From assembly GCF_009831765.1 (NCBI RefSeq), contig NZ_WSSB01000007.1, positions 137,917-201,916 on the forward strand: DNA of 64,000 nucleotides, read 5' to 3'. The position numbers and the translations under genes are program-made. The DNA comes from Craterilacuibacter sinensis (GTDB lineage: Bacteria; Pseudomonadota; Gammaproteobacteria; Burkholderiales; Chromobacteriaceae). This document shows positions 9,296 to 18,303 of the stretch, piece after piece. The notes under the pieces are model-generated. The model searched no databases. It was not told the origin of the DNA and was given only the letters and a program-made list of their open reading frames with translations. Within the stretch, counting starts at the first letter, position 1. Every line of letters begins with the position of its first letter.

Positions 9296-9383
9296 TGGCG
9301 GAGGCTGTGAGATTCGAACTCACGGACGGTTTCCCGTCGGCAGTTTTCAAGACTGCTGGTTTAAACCACTCACCCAAACCTCC
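9296..9383 (-). tRNA. tRNA-Ser (anticodon UGA)
   Basis: The reverse strand folds into a class II cloverleaf. The acceptor stem is GGAGGTT / AGCCTCC, the anticodon loop is CTTGAAA with anticodon TGA, there is a long variable arm (CGACGGGAAACCGTCCG region), and the T loop is TTCGAAT. CCA is encoded at the 3' end (9296-9298), and the discriminator base is G. The long variable arm and anticodon make it serine, reading UCA and other UCN codons. Confidence 0.95.
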
Positions 9384-9453
9384 TAAAGCGTGCTCGATGC
9401 ATTGCTGATCGAGTTGCGCATAATACCGGATTATCCTGGTGTTTGCTAGTGCC

Positions 9454-11115
9454 TTATGCGTTGGCTGCCAGCATTTCTGCAGCGTGCTGGCGGGTTGTTT
9501 CGGTGATTTCCTCGCCTCCCAGCATGCGGGCAAGTTCGTTGACCCGCTGGCTTTCGTCAAGCGGGATGATGCGGCTGACGGTGTGGCCAGCGGTCTCTTC
9601 CTTGGCCACTTGCCAGTGCGCATCACCACAGGAGGCGACTTGGGGCAGGTGGGTGATGGCCAGTACCTGATAGTGGCTGCCCAGTTCTTTCAGCAGTTTG
9701 CCAACCACCTCGGCCACGCGCCCGCCGATGCCGACATCGACTTCATCGAAAATCAGCGTCGGCACAGCGGCCACCTGGCTGATTACGACCTGCATGGACA
9801 GGCTGATGCGCGACAATTCTCCGCCGGAGGCAACCTTGGCCAGTGGCCTGAGCGTGCTGCCGGCGTTAGCTGCTACTAAATATTCGATGGATTCCAGTCC
9901 GTGGGCGGTAGGTTCGGCCAGCGCGGCCAGTTCGATGGCAAAGCGGGCACCGCCCATGGCCAGACGCTGCATTTCGCCGGCGATGCGGGTAGACAGCTCG
10001 CCGGCTGCCTGGCGGCGCTTGGCGGACAGGGCTTCGGCTTGGGTGCGATAGCGTGCTAGCGCGCTTGCTTCGGCGAGTGTCAGCGCCTCCTGATCGGTGC
10101 TGGCTTCCAGTGCGGCCAGTTGGCGCTGCCAGTCGGCCAGCTTTTCCGCCAGATCCTGCGGCTGGCTACGGTATTTGCGTGCCACGCTGATCAGGGTGTC
10201 GATGCGGCTTTCGATGCGCGCCAGCTCTGCCGGGTCTTCGTCCAGGTCCGAGGCGTAGTCGCGCAGGCTGTAGACGACTTCCCTGAGTTCGGCATCGACC
10301 GAATCCAGCAGGGCCAGCGTTTCGGCCAGGCGCGGGTCGACGCCGGCCAGTCTGGATAGCCGGCTTTGCACCTGGGTCAGGATGGACAGGCAGTTGCCGT
10401 CGATTTCGGATAGAGAGTCCACCGCGTGCTGGGCGCTTTGGGCCAGTTCGACCGCATTGGCCAGACGCGAGTGCTGCTGGTTAAGTGGGTGCCATTCGTC
10501 GGGCTGCAGGTTCAGCTCACTTAATTCGCCTATCTGCCAAGTCAGCCGCTCGCGTTCGACTTCCGATTCGCGACTCATGCGCTCGGCCTCTTCGCGGGCG
10601 CGGCGCGCGCTTTGCCAGTCCTGCCATGCCACTTGAACGTCGCGTGCGAGTGAGGTCGAACCGGCATAGGCGTCGAGCAGGCCGCGTTGCATATCGGGGC
10701 GCACCAGTGATTGGTGTGCATGTTGGCCGTGAATATCGACCAGATAGTCACCGATTTCCCTGAGTTGGGCGAGGGTGGCAATCTGACCGTTGATAAAGCT
10801 TTTGGAGCGGCCGTTTTTATCCAGACTGCGCCGTAGCTGCAGCTCGCCCTCGTCACCGGCCAGATCGTTGCTGGTCAGCCAGAGCCCCAGTTCGGGTAGG
10901 CGCGAGATGTCGAAGACGGCCGACAATTCGGCCCGGTCGGCACCGCTACGCACTTGTGCGCCTTCGGCCCGGTCGCCCAGTAACAGGCCCAAGGCATCGA
11001 GGATAATGGATTTGCCTGCACCGGTTTCGCCAGTGAGTACGGTAAAGCCGTGGTCGAATTCCAGCGTTAAGGCGTCGACAATGACAAAGTCGCGGACGGA
11101 GAGCGATAGCAGCAT
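9454..11115 (-). CDS. recN: DNA repair protein RecN
   Basis: This SMC-like ATPase tethers broken DNA ends during recombinational repair. The 553-residue length is normal. It has the N-terminal FVIVDALTLEF and Walker A GETGAGKS near residue 30, a central coiled-coil arm rich in Leu, Glu and Arg, ASGGELSRISLSMQ (signature) and IFDEVDVGIGGRVAEVVG (Walker B/D loop). The end is alanine-rich, TTRQHAAEMLAANA. It follows nadK with an 18-base gap on the same strand, a frequent order in proteobacteria. I saw no obvious LexA box. Confidence 0.96.
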   Translation of the reverse strand: MLLSLSVRDFVIVDALTLEFDHGFTVLTGETGAGKSIILDALGLLLGDRAEGAQVRSGADRAELSAVFDISRLPELGLWLTSNDLAGDEGELQLRRSLDKNGRSKSFINGQIATLAQLREIGDYLVDIHGQHAHQSLVRPDMQRGLLDAYAGSTSLARDVQVAWQDWQSARRAREEAERMSRESEVERERLTWQIGELSELNLQPDEWHPLNQQHSRLANAVELAQSAQHAVDSLSEIDGNCLSILTQVQSRLSRLAGVDPRLAETLALLDSVDAELREVVYSLRDYASDLDEDPAELARIESRIDTLISVARKYRSQPQDLAEKLADWQRQLAALEASTDQEALTLAEASALARYRTQAEALSAKRRQAAGELSTRIAGEMQRLAMGGARFAIELAALAEPTAHGLESIEYLVAANAGSTLRPLAKVASGGELSRISLSMQVVISQVAAVPTLIFDEVDVGIGGRVAEVVGKLLKELGSHYQVLAITHLPQVASCGDAHWQVAKEETAGHTVSRIIPLDESQRVNELARMLGGEEITETTRQHAAEMLAANA

Positions 11116-11133
11116 GTTGTCTTCTGTATAGGG

Positions 11134-12009
11134 TTAGAGCAGGCGTTCGCCCCAGTGCAGCTTGTGGCGCAGCATGTCGTAGTAGTTGTATCCGGCCGGA
11201 TGCAGGATGCGCAGCGGGTTGCGGTAGCGGCGCACAATGACGCGGTCCATTTCCATCAGGTCGCAGTGCGACTGGCCGTCAAAGTGCGCACGGGCATCCA
11301 GGCCGCGGGTTAGCATGAATTCGACTTCGCAGCTGTCGGAGACGGCTATCGGGCGATTGCTCATCGATTGCGGGCAGATGGGCACCAGTGCGATGGCTTG
11401 CAGCGTCGGGTGCAGGATAGGGCCGCCCGAGGCCAGTGAGTAGGCCGTCGAGCCGGTGGGGGTGCTGATGATCAGGCCATCCGAGCGCTGGCTGTAGACG
11501 AATTGGTTATCGATAAAGACTTCAAACTCTATCATCGAGCCCAAGCCGCCACGGCTGATCACAATATCGTTCAGTGCCAGCGCACTGACCACTTCGGCGT
11601 CTTCGCGCAGTACTGAGGCAGTCAGTAAAATACGGTCTTCGGGGATAAAGTCGCCGGCGAGGATGGCATCGACGGCCCCCAGCATTTCATGCAGGGGAAT
11701 GTCGGCCATAAAGCCCAGCCGCCCCTGATTGATACCGACCAGGGGTACGCGATAGGGCGCGAGCAGACGCGCGACTGCCAGCATGGTGCCATCGCCGCCC
11801 AGCACAATGGCGATATCGGCCAGCTTGCCGATATCGCTGCGCTCAACGATCTGGTGCGGGCCGGCCTCGTCAGCATTGGCGCTGTCACTGTCTATTAAGA
11901 CCCCTATGCCTTGGGCGGCCAGATGATCGGCCAGCAGGCGCAGCGAGGTGACAATTTGCGGTTTGCTGTGACGGGCAAACAGCCCGACCTTCTTGAATAG
12001 GCAAGTCAT
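11134..12009 (-). CDS. nadK: NAD kinase
   Basis: This enzyme phosphorylates NAD to NADP, the only route to NADP in bacteria. The 291-residue protein has the family motif VLGGDGTML (residues about 70-78), GINQGRLGFMADI, and the second conserved block SDGLIISTPTGSTAYSLASGGP. Length and order are as expected. It lies directly upstream of recN, with which it is probably co-transcribed. The ATG start gives the usual N-terminus KKVGLFARHSKPQI. Confidence 0.96.
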   Translation of the reverse strand: MTCLFKKVGLFARHSKPQIVTSLRLLADHLAAQGIGVLIDSDSANADEAGPHQIVERSDIGKLADIAIVLGGDGTMLAVARLLAPYRVPLVGINQGRLGFMADIPLHEMLGAVDAILAGDFIPEDRILLTASVLREDAEVVSALALNDIVISRGGLGSMIEFEVFIDNQFVYSQRSDGLIISTPTGSTAYSLASGGPILHPTLQAIALVPICPQSMSNRPIAVSDSCEVEFMLTRGLDARAHFDGQSHCDLMEMDRVIVRRYRNPLRILHPAGYNYYDMLRHKLHWGERLL

Positions 12010-12049
12010 GACTGAATCTTACCGTGTTGTGGGCTATCTGCCAAAACGC

Positions 12050-12685
12050 TTATGGAATAGTTTGCGCACGCGAAGCCTCCAGTGCGCATAGGTAAAAGCG
12101 GATCAGCTCGGCCAGAGTACTGACGCCCAGCTTGGAAAACAGGCTGGATCTATGGGTTTCCACCGTGCGTGGCGAGACATCGAGCAGCTTGCCTATCTCC
12201 TTGCTGGACAAGCCTTCCGCCACCATGTCGAGCACGGCGCGCTCGCGTTCGCTGATGCGGGCGAGACGATTCGCTACCTCCTGTGTGGCGGCTTTCTTTT
12301 CCTGCTGCTGTATGCTTTGGCGGATGGCGCGGCGTACGCTGTCCATGAGCTGGCGTTTGTCTATTGGCTTGCTGATGAAATCGATGGCACCTCGCCTGAA
12401 GGCGCGGGCGCATTGCTCGACATCGCCGTGGCCGGTGATAAAAATGAGCGGTAGCTGGCTATCCAGTTGCTTGAGTTTTTCCTGCAAGGCCAGGCCGGAC
12501 AGATGAGGCATGCGGATGTCGAGTATCAGGCAGCCGATGTCGTTCTTGGTGGGTGCCTGCAAAAAGGCAAGGGCATTTGTGTAAGTTTCGACTTGGCTGC
12601 CATGGCTCTCTAGCAATAAGGCGAGCGAGTCGCGGATGGCCGGGTCGTCATCAACCAGGTAGATCGTAGGTGTAATCTTGCTCAT
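12050..12685 (-). CDS. FixJ/TtrR-type two-component response regulator
   Basis: The 211-residue protein has a receiver domain (residues 1-120) with DDD near 12-14, phosphoacceptor Asp56 in LILDIRMP, Thr in FITGHGD and Lys in ISKPID. A LuxR-type helix-turn-helix follows (ERERAVLDMVAEGLSSKEIGKLL). I chose the ATG at 12683-12685, where the receiver begins. It overlaps the 3' end of the sensor kinase gene by 35 bases, so the two are a coupled pair. FixJ-family regulators of this kind control respiration or carboxylate uptake; the target is not shown here. A TRAP system for keto acids lies 20 kb away (see findings). Confidence 0.9.
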   Translation of the reverse strand: MSKITPTIYLVDDDPAIRDSLALLLESHGSQVETYTNALAFLQAPTKNDIGCLILDIRMPHLSGLALQEKLKQLDSQLPLIFITGHGDVEQCARAFRRGAIDFISKPIDKRQLMDSVRRAIRQSIQQQEKKAATQEVANRLARISERERAVLDMVAEGLSSKEIGKLLDVSPRTVETHRSSLFSKLGVSTLAELIRFYLCALEASRAQTIP

Positions 12686-14957
12686 GTGCGGCTTTTCTTT
12701 GGGGCTCGGCATGGGGGATGACGGGTAGTTCGAAGCAAAATAGCGCGCCACCATCGGGATGGTTGCTGGCGTATATATTGCCATCAAACGATTCGATCAG
12801 CGATTGGCTGATGGTCAGTCCCAGGCCTATGCCCTGGTGTTTGAGGCTGAAAAACGGGGTGAAAATATTGGGTAGTTCTTCGGCGGGAATACCCGGGCCG
12901 TTGTCTTGTACCTGCACACAGATGCGCGTGTTCAGTACATGGCTACGGATGCTTAAATGGCCCTGTGTGGCCGGCATGGCTTCAATGGCGTTGCGTATCA
13001 GATTGAATAGCACTTGTTCGAGCTGGATGCTGTCGGCGAGCACGTGTGGCAGTGCAGGCTCCAGATGGGTGCTTAAACGGATGTGCTTGCTGGCTAGCTC
13101 GCCGGACGCCAGTAGCAGCGTATTGCGTATAACCTGATTGATATCGACCGAGGAGAGCGCGGTGCGCTGGCGGGTCGCCAGATTGCGCAGGCCGCGTATG
13201 ATGTGACCGGCTCTCTGTGCTTGCTGGACGCTGCCTTGCAAGGCGCGCTGCAGCAAAGCCAGATCCGGTTCTTCATCTTCGAGCAGGGTCAGCGCAGCCT
13301 CGTTGTAGCTGGCTATCGCCGACAGTGGCTGGTTGATTTCATGGGCCATGCCGGATGCCATTTCACCCATATTGGTGATCCGCGCCGCCTTTGCATATTC
13401 GTTGGCATGCTGTTTGAGCCGCTCTTCGCGGTGCAGGATGGATGCGGCTAGCCGGGCCCTTAAGGGCGCCATGTCGCGGATCGCCAGTACCACGCCCAGT
13501 TTTTCACCATGCTTTCCTGTCAGCGGCGACAGGGTGCCCTCGATATACTGGTGCTGGTTGTTGCTGCCGATCAGGTGGCAGTGCTGGGGCAGGTTGATGT
13601 CCTGCTGCAACTGCAGACACTGCTCGACCGGATCAAGCATCGCTTCGGTTTCGAGCTCGTAATGCAGTTGCAGTGCATGAGACAGAGGGTGGTCGCGCAC
13701 CTCGTTCAGCGTTTTGTGGGTGAGAGCAGCCGCCCTGGGGTTCATGTATTTGATGGTCTGGTGCTGATCAATCACGATGACTGCATCGTTGATGGCTTGC
13801 AAGGTAACGATAGCCTGTTCTCGCTCCTTGCTCAGGTCGCGTGACATTTCATCGTGAAGGTGTTGTTTGCGCCGCTGGGTGGCGGCCACAAGCAGCAGCA
13901 GATAGCACAGTAGTGCCGATATGGCAGGCAGCAGCAGAAAAATAGTAGCGTTGAGATTGTCCAGCCTGAGTGTCTCGCTTACCTCCAGTTCATAGGGAAA
14001 GTAGGCGTGATGGATGCGCAAGCGGGTGTGGAACTGTGGCAAGAGCCTGTTGCTCAGCTTGTCGTTATCAACAGGATTTTGGCTGCTGTTGATATCGTCA
14101 CTTTCATCGCGGCTGCCTATCCGGTGCAGGCGGATATTGAGGTGGGTGGTGTTTTGCAACTGCTCGTGCCGCAGTAGTTGGTCTGCCGTGATGGTGAGCA
14201 GGACAATGCCGGTAACTTCTTGTTGTGCCGGTGTAGGCGTTTCTTTGCTTTTCGCCGCGTAAACGGCCTGAATATAGGCCAGACCCATGTGGCCATTACT
14301 TAAGGTGAATGGCGGTGAGACTTCTATTTTTCCGCTGTGTATGGCTTGACGGACGGTGGGGCCGAGCAGGGGCGAATTCAACAGATCCAGACCTATCATA
14401 TAGCGGGCCATATAGTTGTCGTAAGGCTCGGCCATGGTCAAGGGAAGATACATCTCGCGGGTTGCTGCTTTACTCCAGTATGGCCATTGCCGCCAGTAAT
14501 CGGGGTGGCCGGGTGTCGGGTTTGCCGGATTGTTGAAGTCCCGTATGGTGACGGTTTTGCCGTAGTGCAGGCTTTGTGTCGCTTCGTAGCGGCTGCGTTG
14601 CCCGGTTTTTATGATGGGTTGGTAACCCATCATATAGACAAAGGGGTAATGTGCCTGCATGTAACTGGCGTAGCGTGAAATGGCGGTTCGGCCAAAGTCG
14701 CCGCGAGCGCGGGCACCTTCTCCCAGATTGAAAATCATGCTTTCACTGGCTTTGAGCCGTTCCTCCATGGTCTGTTTGAGATGGAGGGCGCTGGCTTGAA
14801 ACCATTCATGATGGCGTTTGATGCCTAAACAAACGGCAATGACCAGCAGTGTCAGTGTCAGCAAGAGCCAGGCGGCGATATAGCTCAGGCGCAAACGCAA
14901 AGGCAGGGCGGCGAGGAGTTGGTGCTGGGTTTTCAGTAAAGACAAGAGGCTGGACAT
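12651..14957 (-). CDS. Membrane sensor histidine kinase (periplasmic sensor, PAS, HisKA, HATPase)
   Basis: The 768-residue protein has a membrane helix at about residues 22-45 and a large periplasmic region (about 46-345) resembling CHASE/Cache-type sensors. A second helix follows near 355, a PAS domain near 400-510, then the H-box GMAHEINQPLSAI with phospho-His539, the N-box NLIRNAIEAM, and G-boxes DNGPG and GIGLGLT. The HEINQPL form is typical of DctB/FixL-like kinases that sense small organic acids or redox state. The cognate FixJ-type regulator gene overlaps its 3' end. I took the ATG at 14957; an upstream extension of 32 codons looks non-coding. The ligand is unknown. Confidence 0.88.
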   Translation of the reverse strand: MSSLLSLLKTQHQLLAALPLRLRLSYIAAWLLLTLTLLVIAVCLGIKRHHEWFQASALHLKQTMEERLKASESMIFNLGEGARARGDFGRTAISRYASYMQAHYPFVYMMGYQPIIKTGQRSRYEATQSLHYGKTVTIRDFNNPANPTPGHPDYWRQWPYWSKAATREMYLPLTMAEPYDNYMARYMIGLDLLNSPLLGPTVRQAIHSGKIEVSPPFTLSNGHMGLAYIQAVYAAKSKETPTPAQQEVTGIVLLTITADQLLRHEQLQNTTHLNIRLHRIGSRDESDDINSSQNPVDNDKLSNRLLPQFHTRLRIHHAYFPYELEVSETLRLDNLNATIFLLLPAISALLCYLLLLVAATQRRKQHLHDEMSRDLSKEREQAIVTLQAINDAVIVIDQHQTIKYMNPRAAALTHKTLNEVRDHPLSHALQLHYELETEAMLDPVEQCLQLQQDINLPQHCHLIGSNNQHQYIEGTLSPLTGKHGEKLGVVLAIRDMAPLRARLAASILHREERLKQHANEYAKAARITNMGEMASGMAHEINQPLSAIASYNEAALTLLEDEEPDLALLQRALQGSVQQAQRAGHIIRGLRNLATRQRTALSSVDINQVIRNTLLLASGELASKHIRLSTHLEPALPHVLADSIQLEQVLFNLIRNAIEAMPATQGHLSIRSHVLNTRICVQVQDNGPGIPAEELPNIFTPFFSLKHQGIGLGLTISQSLIESFDGNIYASNHPDGGALFCFELPVIPHAEPQRKAAHEQDYTYDLPG

Positions 14958-15075
14958 AGGTAAGGGGCCGGGGGTGTGTCTTTGCCTGAGATCGGGTGGA
15001 AAAGGCGGCGTGAAAACCATTTGGCTTGCACGACTGTGAGGTGGCTGCGCCAAGGGCGCAGCTTAATATCCGGTT

Positions 15076-15609
15076 TTAATCCTGGGCCAGTTTATCGGCG
15101 TACAGGTGGAAAATTTTGGCCAATTTGGGTTGGATAACAGCCTGGCAATAAGGTGCATTACCATGGCGGGCGTAATAGGCGTGGTGCTCGGTTTCTGCCG
15201 GCCAGAACTCTTGGGCCGGCTCTACCTGGGTGACGATAGGTGTGCCCGCGTAGTACGTTTGCTGTGCGTGGCGAATGCACTCGTGGGCGCTTGTCGTCTG
15301 CGCAGCGTCTTGCGTGAAAATGGCTGAGCGGTATTGACTGCCGATGTCATTGCCTTGACGGTTAAGCTGGGTCGGGTCGTGGCTGGCAAAAAAGATATCG
15401 AGCAAAACGGAAAAAGGCAGGATGTTTTCATCAAAATGGATGCGTACCGCCTCCGCGTGGCCGGTATGGCCAGTGCAGACCTGCGCATAGTCCGGCTTGG
15501 GAATGTGGCCGCCGCTATAGCCCGGTTCTACCTGGCTTACCCCTTTGAAGCGGCTGAATACGGCTTCGGTACACCAGAAGCACCCACCTGCCAGAATGGC
15601 GATCGCCAT
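15076..15609 (-). CDS. msrA: Peptide methionine sulfoxide reductase A
   Basis: This enzyme repairs the S-form of methionine sulfoxide in proteins. At 177 residues it is a single-domain MsrA. The catalytic motif GCFWC is at residues 9-13, followed by GYSGGHIPKPDYAQVCTGHTGHAEAV, FFASHDPTQLNRQGNDIGSQYRS and a late YCQAVIQPKLAKI. No signal peptide is present, so it is cytoplasmic. It sits between the sensor kinase and a DUF1653 gene, all on the minus strand. Confidence 0.95.
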   Translation of the reverse strand: MAIAILAGGCFWCTEAVFSRFKGVSQVEPGYSGGHIPKPDYAQVCTGHTGHAEAVRIHFDENILPFSVLLDIFFASHDPTQLNRQGNDIGSQYRSAIFTQDAAQTTSAHECIRHAQQTYYAGTPIVTQVEPAQEFWPAETEHHAYYARHGNAPYCQAVIQPKLAKIFHLYADKLAQD

Positions 15610-15645
15610 GGTTTTTTCCTCGGTTTTTGATCGGTCACTGTCGTG

Positions 15646-15867
15646 TTAACACAAACGGGCAAAGCGTGGGATGCTGACCCCGTCAATGATGACATCTTCG
15701 AAAAACATGGTGTAAGGGCGTATCCATAGGCCGCCTTCGCCATACAGTGGCCGGTATAAAACCAGCCATTCTTCGGTTTCCGAGTGGCATACGAGATCAA
15801 TGACCTCGTAGTCATGGCCTTTGTAGTGGCGGTAACGGCCGGGCGTGAGTTCGGGTTTGGCAACCAT
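15646..15867 (-). CDS. DUF1653 domain protein, 73 aa
   Basis: This is a small protein of the DUF1653 family, recognised by PGRYRHYKGHDYEVI, EEWLVLYRPLYGEGGLWIRPYTMF and the end FEDVIIDGVSIPRF. The family occurs widely as single-domain proteins of 65-80 residues without a known biochemical role. It is only 5 bases from the HD-GYP-like gene upstream and 36 from msrA downstream, so the three may form one unit. Confidence 0.88.
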   Translation of the reverse strand: MVAKPELTPGRYRHYKGHDYEVIDLVCHSETEEWLVLYRPLYGEGGLWIRPYTMFFEDVIIDGVSIPRFARLC

Positions 15868-15872
15868 CAGGT

Positions 15873-16910
15873 TTAACTCCAGAAGCGGGAGAGCAGGTGT
15901 ATATGCCGCGCGCTGATTTGTGGCACCGTGGGGCGCTTGATCCGGTATGGGGTGTTGTCGGTTTGAATCCGCTGTCTGGGATGTGCAGGCAGCGCGACAC
16001 GCGGCGCTTGCAGATTATCGGTGCGCTCGACCACGATGGCAATCATGCCGTTATCCAGTTCGACAAATTCGCCGGGTGGAAAGATGCCCAAGGTGCGTAT
16101 CAGCAGGGTAATCAGGTTCGGGTCGATTTGCTGGTTCTGATTCTGGTACAGAATGGACAGTGCCTGTTGTGCCGGCATCGGGTTGCGGTAGCTTCTGGGC
16201 ATGAGCTTGGAGCAAGTCATGTCGACGATGTGCAGCAGATGCGCATGTTCGGCAATATTTGCCTGCTGCAGATGGAAAGGGTAGCCGCTGCCATTCCACT
16301 GCTCGTGATGCATCAGCACCGTTTCATGCCAGAGCAGATCGGTAATGCCCATCTCCCGTATCAGGGCGGAACTCAGCAGCGGATGGAGTTTGATCAGTTG
16401 CTGCTGTGCTGTGGTGGGCGGAGCGGCCTGCCGCGCCATTTGATCCTGAGTCGATGCGATACCGATATTCATGGTGAGCGCCGCGCAGACTAAGGACTGG
16501 AGGGTGCTTGCGTCCAGCGATTGCGCCTTGCCGAGTAGGTGGATCAAAGTGGCTGCATTGATGGCATGGCGCGGGGTGTAGTGTTCATAAGGTGAAAGCA
16601 GGATGCTGGCGATGCAGGCATCGGCTTGCTGGTCTACTAACTGGCCTAGTTCGCTGGCAATGGCGCGCAACTCCACATTAGGGGTGTGGCAATCAAGAGG
16701 CGTATACAGCAATGGCAGCAAGCGCCCTTCCAGTCGGGACAGTACGGCAAAAGCCGAGTCGGCCTGGCTGTGGTTGCTCTGGGTGCATGCAGGCAGGACG
16801 AACGCGGCGTACTCGTCGCGCTGTCGGGGGCTCAGGCGAAAAATATTATCGCCATCTTCGCATAGGCGGTTGCGGGCAAAGAGCGAGTCCGGCAGTGTCA
16901 GGGCTGGCAT
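15873..16910 (-). CDS. Degenerate HD-GYP domain protein
   Basis: The 345-residue protein carries an HD-GYP domain, the cyclic di-GMP phosphodiesterase family. YTPRHAINAATL matches the first metal-binding helix, LHPLLSS matches the HP motif, MHHEQWNGSGYP is a full HHE-GxGYP signature, and LLHIVDMTCSKLMPRSYR follows. The metal-binding His-Asp pair, normally LHDIGK, is replaced by ALTMNIGIA. Phosphodiesterase activity is therefore doubtful, and a c-di-GMP binding or scaffold role is possible. The C-terminus GIFPPGEFVELDNG is typical of HD-GYP proteins. No membrane segment is seen. The ATG at 16910 is preferred to a TTG four codons upstream; neither has a strong ribosome site. Confidence 0.75.
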   Translation of the reverse strand: MPALTLPDSLFARNRLCEDGDNIFRLSPRQRDEYAAFVLPACTQSNHSQADSAFAVLSRLEGRLLPLLYTPLDCHTPNVELRAIASELGQLVDQQADACIASILLSPYEHYTPRHAINAATLIHLLGKAQSLDASTLQSLVCAALTMNIGIASTQDQMARQAAPPTTAQQQLIKLHPLLSSALIREMGITDLLWHETVLMHHEQWNGSGYPFHLQQANIAEHAHLLHIVDMTCSKLMPRSYRNPMPAQQALSILYQNQNQQIDPNLITLLIRTLGIFPPGEFVELDNGMIAIVVERTDNLQAPRVALPAHPRQRIQTDNTPYRIKRPTVPQISARHIHLLSRFWS

Positions 16911-17058
16911 CAGGCAAACCAATGGTGGGGATGGGGTGATTATACCGTGGGGCTTTTGTATTCGTACGGATAGTGTAATCGTATACGGTTAAACCCGTTT
17001 TGAACGGGGACATTTGTTGCATGCTTCGTTAGAATTGCGGCTTTTATCAGGGGGTGCC

Positions 17059-18018
17059 ATGGCTATCGTACTGGCTCCGATGGAAGGCATCGTTGACGAA
17101 GTGATGCGCGATGTCCTGACCGGCATCGGCGGCATCGATTTGTGCGTGTCCGAGTTTATCCGCGTCACCGATACGCTGCTTCCGCTTAAAACCTTCCAGC
17201 GCCATGCGCCTGAGCTGTTTCAGAGTGGTCATACGCGTTTCGGTGTGCCTTTGCGTGTGCAATTGCTGGGGTCGGAGCCGCAGGCGCTGGCACATAATGC
17301 CCTGCGCCTGGTCGAGTATGGTGCCAAGGTCGTAGACCTGAATTTCGGCTGTCCAGCGCCTACGGTTAACCGTCACGGTGGCGGTGCGGCTTTGCTGAAA
17401 CAGCCGGATCTGATGCATGAAATTGTCAGCACCGTGCGTGCAGCCTTGCCTGAAACCGTATTGTTGACAGCCAAGATGCGGCTGGGCTTCGAGGATACCT
17501 CGTTGACGCTCGCGTGTGCCGAGGCGCTGGTCAGCGGCGGGGTGGGCGAATTGACGGTGCATGCCCGTACCAAGGTTGAGGGTTATCGGCCGCCGGCACA
17601 TTGGGAGTGGCTGGCGCGTATTCGTGAACATGTCTCGGTGCCGGTGGTGGCCAATGGCGAAGTCTGGACGCTGGACGATTATCTGGCGATACGCGAAGTC
17701 AGTGGCTGCGACACGGTGATGATAGGTCGTGGCTTATTGGCTGCACCCGATCTGGCGCGGCGCATCGCGCATTACCACGCGACGGGTGAAAAATGCCCAC
17801 CCGCATCTTGGGCGCAGGCGATGGTCTGGGTGCTGGATTTTTATGCCCAGTGTCGCGCGCGGGGAGAAGGTACGCCTTACCCTGTCAGCCGTATCAAGCA
17901 GTGGCTGCCGCAAATGAAGCGCAGCTATCCCGAAGCCGAAGCCTTGTTTGCCGCCATCCGCAAACTGACCCAAGCGGCAGACATCCAGACTGTTCTGGAT
18001 GCCGAAATACGTCGCTGA
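17059..18018 (+). CDS. dusC: tRNA-dihydrouridine(16) synthase DusC
   Basis: This FMN enzyme reduces uridine 16 in the tRNA D-loop. The 319-residue protein has the DusC-type start LAPMEGIVDEVMRDVLT and CVSEFIRVTD, the catalytic cysteine near residue 98 in LNFGCPAPTVNRHGGGAALL, TAKMRLGFED, ELTVHARTKVEGYRPPAHWE and VVANGEVW. The EGIVD form and the HARTKVEGY loop separate DusC from DusA and DusB. It is transcribed divergently from the HD-GYP-like gene and is followed by a strong terminator. Confidence 0.92.
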   Translation: MAIVLAPMEGIVDEVMRDVLTGIGGIDLCVSEFIRVTDTLLPLKTFQRHAPELFQSGHTRFGVPLRVQLLGSEPQALAHNALRLVEYGAKVVDLNFGCPAPTVNRHGGGAALLKQPDLMHEIVSTVRAALPETVLLTAKMRLGFEDTSLTLACAEALVSGGVGELTVHARTKVEGYRPPAHWEWLARIREHVSVPVVANGEVWTLDDYLAIREVSGCDTVMIGRGLLAAPDLARRIAHYHATGEKCPPASWAQAMVWVLDFYAQCRARGEGTPYPVSRIKQWLPQMKRSYPEAEALFAAIRKLTQAADIQTVLDAEIRR

Positions 18019-18144
18019 CTCAGTATTTCTACGGATAGATATTGATTAATGGGTGAATTATTATAGCAACGCATTCAGATTATTCTAGTTTGGATGGGCC
18101 GGTGTCCTCAGCATCGGTCGTTGCACCTCCTCAATAGCAAATGG

Positions 18145-18174
18145 CCCCCTTCATGTTTGAAGGGGGATTTTTTT
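18145..18174 (+). terminator. Terminator downstream of dusC
   Basis: A 9-bp perfect stem (CCCCCTTCA / TGAAGGGGG) with loop TGTT is followed by ATTTTTTT. It lies in the dusC-pepD gap. Confidence 0.85.
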
Positions 18175-18303
18175 GCCCTGCATCAAACCTGCCGGAAGCG
18201 CCCATGGCGTAGCCGCTGATTACCGTGATAAAGTAAATACTTATTTACCAAGCCGGTGTGTCGCCTTCCACCGGTGTCCAGTCAATCAGGAAGGAAATGC
18301 CGC

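Noticed and set aside
9296..9383. tRNA-Ser as an integration site
   Set aside because: No integrase gene or repeat of the tRNA 3' end was found on either side.
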